From contig JACMQD010000058.1 of NCBI GenBank assembly GCA_014377155.1, forward strand, positions 1-24,459: a DNA stretch of 24,459 nt, read 5' to 3'. The stretch is from Herminiimonas sp. Its GTDB lineage: Bacteria > Pseudomonadota > Gammaproteobacteria > Burkholderiales > Burkholderiaceae. Made by a program: the position numbers and the translations under genes. Within the stretch, counting starts at the first letter, position 1, and the number at the start of each line of letters is the position of its first letter. Under the pieces are notes generated by a model. It was not told where the DNA came from. It saw only the letters and a list, made by a program, of their open reading frames with translations, and did not search any database. Shown in pieces: positions 18,912-24,459 of the stretch.

Positions 18912-20018
18912 ATGTCCTTCAATCAAGAACCGCCGTACAAGCACGGCACACTGTCCAAGACCGGCGTCGTGCTGGTCAATCTCGGTACGCCCGATGCCCC
19001 GACCACGGGAGCGGTGCGACGTTATTTGCGCGAATTCCTGTCCGATCATCGGGTGGTCGAAATTCCGCGACTGATCTGGTGGCTGATTTTATACGGCATC
19101 ATCCTGCCGATCCGCTCCGGTAAATCGGCCAAAAAATATGCCTCGATCTGGACCAAGGACGGCTCGCCATTGCGGGTCCATACCGAAAAGCAGGCGACGC
19201 TGTTGCGCGGCTACCTCGGGCAGCGCGGGCATGAAGTGCAGGTCGCCTACGCGATGCGCTACGGCACGCCGTCGGTGGCATCGGTGCTGCATAAACTGAA
19301 GGAGTCCGGGTGCGACCGCATTCTGATCCTGCCTGCCTATCCACAATATGCAGCCGCTACTACGGCGTCGATTTTTGATGCGGTGTTTGCGCACTACGCC
19401 AATGAACGCAACATTCCCGAACTGCGCTTCATCAAGCATTACCACGACCATGACAGTTACATCGACGCGCTGTGCAAGTCGGTCGAGTCGTATTGGCAAA
19501 CCAATGGCCGGCCGGACAAGCTGGTGATGAGTTTCCATGGCGTGCCCAAGCGCACGCTGCTGCTCGGCGACCCGTACCACTGCGAGTGCTACAAGACCGC
19601 GCGCCTGCTGGCGACGGCGCTCGGGTTGACGGCTACCGATTACCTGGTGACCTTCCAGTCGCGGCTGGGTCGGGCCGAATGGCTGCAGCCGTACACGGCG
19701 CCGACGCTGCAAAAACTCGGTCGGGAAGGCGTCGGTCGGGTGGACGTCATGTGTCCCGGTTTTAGCAGCGATTGTCTCGAAACGCTGGAAGAAATCGGCA
19801 TGGAAGGGCGGGAAGATTTTCTGCATGCAGGCGGCAAGGAATTTCATTACATCCCCTGTCTGAATGAGGCGCCCGCATGGATTACCGCAATGGCCGAGAT
19901 CGCCGAGCAGCACATGATCGGGTGGCCAACGCTGTTGACGCCGGCGTTGCGCGAAGCGCGCGTCGACGATGCAGAGCAAGGGCGGCTCGCGGCGTTGCGG
20001 GTCGGCGCTGAAGTGTGA
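18912..20018 (+). CDS. hemH: Ferrochelatase
   Basis: The 368-residue enzyme inserts Fe(II) into protoporphyrin IX, the last step of protoheme synthesis, on the inner face of the membrane. It has the N-terminal strand [14 protein letters not shown] (17-30), the active-site segment [11 protein letters not shown] (205-215) with His209, YHCECYKTA (222-230), TFQSRLG (247-253) and [15 protein letters not shown] (281-295) with the conserved Glu. The frame is open upstream through recN, but ATG 18912 gives the proper N-terminus. The substrate would be produced by HemJ, whose gene is also in this window. The length matches betaproteobacterial members (about 360-370). Confidence 0.96.
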   Translation: MSFNQEPPYKHGTLSKTGVVLVNLGTPDAPTTGAVRRYLREFLSDHRVVEIPRLIWWLILYGIILPIRSGKSAKKYASIWTKDGSPLRVHTEKQATLLRGYLGQRGHEVQVAYAMRYGTPSVASVLHKLKESGCDRILILPAYPQYAAATTASIFDAVFAHYANERNIPELRFIKHYHDHDSYIDALCKSVESYWQTNGRPDKLVMSFHGVPKRTLLLGDPYHCECYKTARLLATALGLTATDYLVTFQSRLGRAEWLQPYTAPTLQKLGREGVGRVDVMCPGFSSDCLETLEEIGMEGREDFLHAGGKEFHYIPCLNEAPAWITAMAEIAEQHMIGWPTLLTPALREARVDDAEQGRLAALRVGAEV

Positions 20019-20136
20019 GCCGATCGCCTCCCGTGCGATTTCGGCGAAGCCTTATTCCGTAATTCGTGCGCGCAACATGCTGCTATGATGTTTGCCCAAT
20101 AGACAAGCCGCGCAAACATCAACGGAACTTCAGACA

Positions 20137-21279
20137 ATGGACGCTTTAACCGCAGGTGCGGCACTGACGACAGTACAACTGTGCGCATCGCTCGTGATGG
20201 CAGGCAGCTATTACCTCGCACCGGAAGAAAAATGCACGCGCTTCTGGGCGGCTTCCGGCGTCCTCTTAGCCATCGGTTTGCTGATCGTCATCGTCAATGC
20301 GGGCGCGCTCAATTACACGGCGCTTATCGTTGGCAATAACATGCTGATCGGCGGCCTGATTGTGCAATGGCGAGGTGTGCAAGCGTTATACAAGAAAGAC
20401 GCGTCCAAATCGGGCTGGCTGTTGTTCGCCCTCTTTTTTGTCCTGTTCGGCATCGTGTCGCTGTACGGTGGAAAGACAGCCGAAAGAGCGCTGTTGTCGG
20501 CGGCGGCCATTGCCTTCGTCTTTACCCTGAGCGCAATCGAATTGTGGCGCAACCGTGGCGACCGGTGGACCTTTGCCAGACTGCTGGGCCTGAGTGCGCT
20601 TGCCCTGCTGATCGGCGGTTCGCTGTTTCGCGCCGTCGCGGCCTTCATGCAGATTTCGGAGTATCTTGTCACAAAACCGTCGACGCTGGGTACCATCGTG
20701 CTATACCTGCTACCGCTAGTCGGCACCTCGCTGTTTTCAACGTCGTTGCTGCTGTTGTACCTCGAGCGCGTGATCGAAGAAAAAAACCAGTTGGCCACGC
20801 ATGACGAGTTGACCAAACTGTTCAATCGCCGTGCGATCGTCGCGCGTGGCGATCGCGAAATCAACGTCGCCACCCGTACCCGTCAACCGCTTTGCGTCGC
20901 ATTTCTGGATGTCGATTTTTTCAAGCAGATCAATGATGAACTCGGCCATGAGAAGGGCGACCTGGTGTTGATCGAACTGGCGCAGGTGCTGAGCCAGGCC
21001 TGCCGCACGATCGACTGGATCGGGCGCTACGGCGGCGACGAATTCTGCATGGTATTTCCGGGCGTCGAGGCCGAGGGCGCTGGCCTGATTGCCGAACGCC
21101 TGCTCGCCCAGATACGACGGCACGCATTCATCGAAAATCGTGCGGTGACGGTCAGCATCGGACTGGCCATATTGGTCAGTGAAGACAGCGACCGCAGTTG
21201 GTCGAGCCTCATCAATCGCGCCGACAGCCAACTCTACCGCGCCAAATCGCTTGGTCGTGATCGGTATTGCATCGCCTGA
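20137..21279 (+). CDS. Membrane-bound diguanylate cyclase (GGDEF domain)
   Basis: The 380-residue protein has an N-terminal membrane region of about 210 residues with six or seven hydrophobic helices (roughly 10-27, 36-57, 61-77, 93-110, 118-136, 148-170, 184-208), a short linker and a C-terminal GGDEF domain. The catalytic motif GGDEF (299-303) is intact, as are DELTKLFNRRA (223-233) and DVDFFKQIND (258-267). The inhibitory I-site RxxD is present (RTID, 290-293), so the enzyme should make cyclic di-GMP from two GTP and be product-inhibited. What the membrane region senses is not recognisable. An in-frame TTG at 20092 is less likely than ATG 20137. It sits between hemH and grpE, 118 bp and 367 bp from its neighbours. 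Confidence 0.9.
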   Translation: MDALTAGAALTTVQLCASLVMAGSYYLAPEEKCTRFWAASGVLLAIGLLIVIVNAGALNYTALIVGNNMLIGGLIVQWRGVQALYKKDASKSGWLLFALFFVLFGIVSLYGGKTAERALLSAAAIAFVFTLSAIELWRNRGDRWTFARLLGLSALALLIGGSLFRAVAAFMQISEYLVTKPSTLGTIVLYLLPLVGTSLFSTSLLLLYLERVIEEKNQLATHDELTKLFNRRAIVARGDREINVATRTRQPLCVAFLDVDFFKQINDELGHEKGDLVLIELAQVLSQACRTIDWIGRYGGDEFCMVFPGVEAEGAGLIAERLLAQIRRHAFIENRAVTVSIGLAILVSEDSDRSWSSLINRADSQLYRAKSLGRDRYCIA

Positions 21280-21477
21280 CGATTGCTGCGCGCCGATGCG
21301 GTCAGGCCCGGCCGCGGGTCCTGAAAAGTCCATTCGATAGCTTGGTGCGCGGTGTTCGGCATCTCGGCAGCACCCGGTAAAAAAATGTGGCCTTGATTTA
21401 TTCGATGACAAAATCACTAAGGCTGGTTGTCTGGGACGAGTGCCTGGAAATTAATATATAGCGCTTCTCGTCTCGCC

Positions 21478-21516
21478 AAAAAATCGACCGCAGGAATCGC
21501 TTATCTCGCAGCGGTC
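21478..21516 (-). terminator. Minus-strand terminator-like hairpin without an assigned gene
   Basis: On the minus strand GACCGC pairs with GCGGTC around a 19-nt loop, followed by GA and six Ts. No minus-strand gene lies immediately upstream of it (to the right), so the transcript it would end is unknown. The large loop makes it a weak terminator candidate. Confidence 0.35.
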
Positions 21517-21561
21517 TCCGGAATTGGCGCAACTTTTGTATAAAAGTCATAATTAATACCC

Positions 21562-21589
21562 CTTGAAAATGTGTGGTATAGCCCCACTT
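21562..21589 (+). promoter_or_regulatory. Sigma-32 (RpoH) heat-shock promoter of grpE
   Basis: CTTGAAA (21562-21568), a 13-bp spacer, then CCCCACTT (21582-21589), against the sigma-32 consensus CTTGAAA-N11-16-CCCCATNT. Only one core position differs. It lies 57 bp before the grpE ATG, with a run of T and A between. Heat induction of grpE, and by read-through of dnaK, is expected. Confidence 0.85.
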
Positions 21590-21646
21590 GCTGTGTCAGG
21601 TTAGCAGTTTTTTTAAGTTAAGTTATTGATTTGTTGGAGATTTTTT

Positions 21647-22198
21647 ATGCAAGACCATGAAAAAATGCAAGAAAAAGAATCGCTGGCCGAGCAGCCGGGT
21701 CATCCCCAGGAATCGATAATGGATGCCGAAACCATTCACCTTGGTGACAATCTGGCGGAACAACTGGCGCAAGCGCAAGCCAAGATCGGTGAAATGCACG
21801 ACGCATTTTTGCGTGCGAAGGCGGATGCGGAAAACATGCGTCGCCGGGCCCAGGAAGATATCGGCCGGGCGCACAAATTCGCCATCGAAGGCTTCGCCGA
21901 AGCTATGGTGCCGGTCAAGGACAGCCTCGAAATGGCCTTGAAGGTCGAGACGCCGTCGGTGGAATCGCTTAAAGAGGGCGTCGATATGACGCTCAAGCAA
22001 CTGTCATCGGCTTTCGAAAAGAATCGCCTCATGGAAATCAATCCTCAGGCCGGCGACAAGCTCGATCCGATGAAGCACCAGGCTATTTCCATGGTACCTG
22101 CCGCGCAGGAAGCCAACACGATCGTCACCGTGCTGCAGAGGGGCTACATGATCGCCGATCGTCTGCTGCGACCGGCATTGGTAACCGTAGCGCAATAA
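21647..22198 (+). CDS. grpE: Nucleotide exchange factor GrpE
   Basis: The 183-residue cochaperone releases ADP from DnaK. It has a charged, disordered N-terminus ([16 protein letters not shown]), a long helix at about 40-85 with the family segment [20 protein letters not shown] (51-70), and a C-terminal beta domain with [27 protein letters not shown] and [23 protein letters not shown] 21647 has GGAGA 7 nt upstream; an in-frame TTG at 21626 is rejected. It is preceded by a sigma-32 promoter and followed by a hairpin terminator and then dnaK, the usual grpE-dnaK-dnaJ order. Confidence 0.96.
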   Translation: MQDHEKMQEKESLAEQPGHPQESIMDAETIHLGDNLAEQLAQAQAKIGEMHDAFLRAKADAENMRRRAQEDIGRAHKFAIEGFAEAMVPVKDSLEMALKVETPSVESLKEGVDMTLKQLSSAFEKNRLMEINPQAGDKLDPMKHQAISMVPAAQEANTIVTVLQRGYMIADRLLRPALVTVAQ

Positions 22199-22219
22199 AA
22201 AAAGCCTATATCGCGGCGG

Positions 22220-22243
22220 CGCGCTTGAAAGCGCGGTTTTCTT
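22220..22243 (+). terminator. Hairpin with T-run between grpE and dnaK
   Basis: CGCGCT, loop TGAA, AGCGCG, then GTTTTCTT: a compact GC-only-ended 6-bp stem and U-rich tail, 22 nt after the grpE stop. It looks like a partial intrinsic terminator that would reduce read-through into dnaK, or protect the 3' end of a grpE transcript. Confidence 0.6.
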
Positions 22244-22301
22244 CCGCATATCCGCACCATCGGATTACATCATTCAACAAGTATTTTTAAGGGATAACAT
22301 C

Positions 22302-24257
22302 ATGGGCAAGATCATCGGCATCGACTTGGGCACCACCAATTCCTGCGTCTCCATCATGGAGGGCGGCAAACCCAAAGTCATCGAAAATTCGGAAGGCGCG
22401 CGTACGACGCCATCGATCATCGCTTATCAGGAAGACGGCGAGATTCTGGTCGGCGCGCCTGCAAAACGTCAGGCCGTGACCAATCCCAGGAACACGCTGT
22501 ATGCCGTCAAGCGTCTGATCGGCCGCAAATTCGACGAGAAAGAAGTGCAGAAGGATATCTCGCTGATGCCCTACCAGATTGTCAAGGCCGAAAACGGCGA
22601 CGCCTGGGTCGAGGTGCGCGGCAAGAAGCTCGCTGCCCAGCAGATTTCTGCCGAAGTGCTGCGCAAGATGAAGAAGACCGCCGAAGACTATCTCGGCGAA
22701 GAAGTCACTGAGGCTGTCATCACGGTACCGGCCTACTTCAACGATGCACAGCGTCAGGCCACCAAGGACGCGGGACGTATCGCCGGCCTGGATGTCAAGC
22801 GCATCATCAACGAGCCGACCGCTGCAGCGCTGGCATTCGGCCTCGACAAGACCGGCAAGGGCGATCGCAAGATCGCGGTCTATGACCTGGGTGGCGGTAC
22901 TTTCGACGTGTCGATCATCGAGATCGCCGACGTCGATGGCGAAATGCAGTTCGAAGTGCTGTCGACCAATGGCGACACGTTCTTGGGCGGCGAAGATTTC
23001 GACCAGCGCATCATCGACTACATCATCGACGAATTCAAGAAAATTAACGGTCTCGACCTGAGTAAGGATGCGATCGCTCTGCAACGCATCAAGGGATCGG
23101 CCGAGCGCGCCAAGATCGAACTGTCGTCGTCACAGCAAACCGAAATCAATGAGCCGTATATCGCCATGGCCAACGGCGCACCGGTCCACCTGAATCTGAA
23201 GATGACCCGTGCCAAGCTCGAATCGCTGGTCGAGGAACTGATTGCCAAGACCATCGAGCCATGCCGCATCGCCATCAAGGACGCCGGCGTCAAAGTAACC
23301 GACATCGACGACATCATTCTGGTCGGTGGTATGACTCGCATGCCTAAGGTACAGGAAAAGGTCAAGGAATTCTTCGGCAAGGACCCACGCAAGGATGTCA
23401 ATCCGGACGAGGCCGTTGCCGTCGGTGCCGCGATTCAGGGCGCAGTGTTGTCGGGCGATCGCAAGGACTTGCTGTTGCTGGATGTGACGCCGCTGTCGCT
23501 GGGTATCGAGACGCTCGGTGGCGTAATGACCAAGATGATCCACAAGAACACCACGATCCCGACCAAGTTCAGCCAGGTGTTTTCAACTGCCGACGACAAT
23601 CAGCCGGCAGTGACCATCAAGGTCTATCAGGGCGAGCGTGAGATGGCGGTGGGTAACAAGACGCTCGGCGAATTCAACCTCGAAGGCATCCCGCCGGCAT
23701 CGCGTGGTACACCGCAGATCGAAGTTACGTTCGATATCGACGCCAACGGTATTTTGCATGTCGGCGCCAAGGACAAGGCTACCGGCAAGGAAAACAAGAT
23801 CACAATTAAAGCCAACTCGGGCCTGACCGAAGAAGAAATCCAAAAGATGGTGCGTGACGCCGAAGCCAATGCCGAAGACGACAAGCGTCTGAAGGAAATG
23901 GCCGAAGCCCATAACCAGGGTGACGCGCTGGTCCATTCGACGCGCAAAGCGGTCGCCGAATTCGGTGAAAAGCTCGATGCCGGCGAAAAGGAGGCGATCG
24001 AAACCGCGGTCAAAGAACTGGAAGACGTCTTGAAAGGCAACGACAAGGCGGCCATCGATGCCAAGACAGCAGCAGTCAATACGGTTGCGCAAAAGCTCGG
24101 CGAGAAAATGTATGCCGACATGCAGGCCAAGGAAGCGGCCGGCGCAGCAGCCGGTGGTGGTGCAGGGCAGGAGCATCAGGGGTCTGGCGCATCGGAATCC
24201 AAAGCCAAGGATGAAGATGTAGTCGATGCGGACTTCAAGGAAGTCAAAGATAAATAA
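22302..24257 (+). CDS. dnaK: Molecular chaperone DnaK (Hsp70)
   Basis: The 651-residue Hsp70 binds and releases unfolded polypeptides in an ATP-driven cycle with DnaJ and GrpE. The actin-like ATPase domain has [11 protein letters not shown] (6-16), [12 protein letters not shown] (194-205) and LVGGMTRMP. The linker [19 protein letters not shown] leads to the substrate-binding beta domain, then the helical lid, and a Gly/Ala-rich tail that ends in [13 protein letters not shown]. The length fits Gram-negative DnaK (about 640-650). AAGGG lies 10 nt upstream of ATG 22302. The gap from grpE (103 bp) contains a terminator-like hairpin and no obvious second sigma-32 promoter. Confidence 0.98.
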   Translation: MGKIIGIDLGTTNSCVSIMEGGKPKVIENSEGARTTPSIIAYQEDGEILVGAPAKRQAVTNPRNTLYAVKRLIGRKFDEKEVQKDISLMPYQIVKAENGDAWVEVRGKKLAAQQISAEVLRKMKKTAEDYLGEEVTEAVITVPAYFNDAQRQATKDAGRIAGLDVKRIINEPTAAALAFGLDKTGKGDRKIAVYDLGGGTFDVSIIEIADVDGEMQFEVLSTNGDTFLGGEDFDQRIIDYIIDEFKKINGLDLSKDAIALQRIKGSAERAKIELSSSQQTEINEPYIAMANGAPVHLNLKMTRAKLESLVEELIAKTIEPCRIAIKDAGVKVTDIDDIILVGGMTRMPKVQEKVKEFFGKDPRKDVNPDEAVAVGAAIQGAVLSGDRKDLLLLDVTPLSLGIETLGGVMTKMIHKNTTIPTKFSQVFSTADDNQPAVTIKVYQGEREMAVGNKTLGEFNLEGIPPASRGTPQIEVTFDIDANGILHVGAKDKATGKENKITIKANSGLTEEEIQKMVRDAEANAEDDKRLKEMAEAHNQGDALVHSTRKAVAEFGEKLDAGEKEAIETAVKELEDVLKGNDKAAIDAKTAAVNTVAQKLGEKMYADMQAKEAAGAAAGGGAGQEHQGSGASESKAKDEDVVDADFKEVKDK

Positions 24258-24283
24258 ATGCCGAACTAGGTTTTTCTACTAGT

Positions 24284-24302
24284 CCTGTAGCGTAGCTGCA
24301 GG
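24284..24302 (+). other. Hairpin in the dnaK-dnaJ gap
   Basis: CCTGTAGC, loop GTA, GCTGCAGG; with one G-U pair this forms an 8-bp stem in RNA. No T-run follows, so it is not a standard terminator. It might slow or process the dnaK-dnaJ transcript. The remaining 120-bp gap (24258-24377) has no gene. Confidence 0.45.
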
Positions 24303-24377
24303 AGCCGCCGGGTCGAAATTGCTTCAAGGCATTCGATTCGGCGTTTTCGCTTAGACAGATGACAAGGTGCCGACAAC

Positions 24378-24459
24378 ATGGCAAAGCGTGATTTTTACGA
24401 AGTATTAGGGGTGGCAAAGAACGCCTCCGATGAAGATATCAAGAAGGCGTATCGCAAGC
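24378..24459 (+). CDS. dnaJ: Chaperone DnaJ, 3'-truncated by the window edge
   Basis: Only the first 27 codons are visible. They encode the start of the J domain ([17 protein letters not shown], then [10 protein letters not shown]), typical of helices I and II of DnaJ. The HPD motif and the Gly/Phe and zinc regions lie beyond the right edge. DnaJ delivers substrates to DnaK and stimulates its ATPase. It lies 120 bp after the dnaK stop on the same strand, completing grpE-dnaK-dnaJ. Confidence 0.93.
   Translation, partial: MAKRDFYEVLGVAKNASDEDIKKAYRK

Larger units (their letters stand above)
21280..21646. other. Long intergenic region between the cyclase gene and grpE
   Basis: No gene is supported in these 367 bp. 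From left to right it holds a GC-rich imperfect inverted repeat (about 21306-21321) without a T-run; an imperfect hairpin at 21390-21423 (GCCTTGATTT facing AAATC-act-AAGGC); a minus-strand hairpin with a T-run (21478-21516); a possible vegetative promoter (TTGGCG at 21524-21529 with CATAAT at 21548-21553, 18 bp apart); and the sigma-32 promoter at 21562-21589. It is AT-rich on its right half. Confidence 0.55.

Noticed and set aside
21434..21445. GAGTGC half-site resembling CIRCE upstream of grpE
   Set aside because: No matching left arm 9 bp away; a six-base match is expected by chance.

Overview
The window looks like a chromosomal core segment of a betaproteobacterium, most likely Oxalobacteraceae (Herminiimonas / Herbaspirillum / Collimonas-like). 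This rests on recalled gene order and protein character (leuS-lptE-holA-proA; bamE divergent from fur; hrcA, nadK, recN, hemH, grpE-dnaK-dnaJ) and on the high GC of the core genes. No database search was possible. I see no rRNA, tRNA, CRISPR array or insertion sequence.

Layout. (1) 1-1891: the 3' part of an FTR1-type iron permease (+) meets a THUMP-domain rRNA guanine methyltransferase (-) tail to tail, 3 bp apart. (2) 2121-13844: thirteen genes run on the minus strand. In transcription order they are bamE, dapB, exbB, exbD, a barstar-like gene, leuS, lptE, holA, proA, an ABC-type ATPase gene, a Toprim/DUF4276-like gene, hemJ and a DsbA-fold isomerase gene. A hairpin with a T-run at 1926-1957 closes the run. 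(3) 13920-14366: fur, divergent from bamE and overlapping hrcA by 4 bp at the 3' end. (4) 14363-16150: hrcA and a HAD hydrolase gene (-). (5) 16237-24459: nadK, recN, hemH, a membrane diguanylate cyclase gene, grpE, dnaK and the first 27 codons of dnaJ (+). A near-consensus sigma-32 promoter lies ahead of grpE.

Functional themes. The genes cover envelope biogenesis (BamE, LptE), energy coupling to the outer membrane (ExbB/ExbD), iron and heme (FTR1, Fur, HemJ, HemH), amino-acid synthesis (DapB, ProA), replication and repair (HolA, RecN), translation (LeuRS, rRNA methylation), NADP supply (NadK) and heat shock (HrcA, GrpE, DnaK, DnaJ).

The main accessory item is the two-gene block at 3172-5189, placed between proA and hemJ. 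It encodes an SMC/ABC-type ATPase that ends soon after its H-loop and, overlapping it by ATGA, a 209-residue protein with a Toprim-like acidic pattern. The block is visibly richer in A+T than its flanks and fits tightly: 11 bp after the proA stop and 1 bp before the hemJ start. It resembles in outline the split ATPase + Toprim anti-phage systems (OLD/PARIS-like), but belongs to no variant I can name with certainty. The orphan barstar gene behind exbD is a second accessory candidate.
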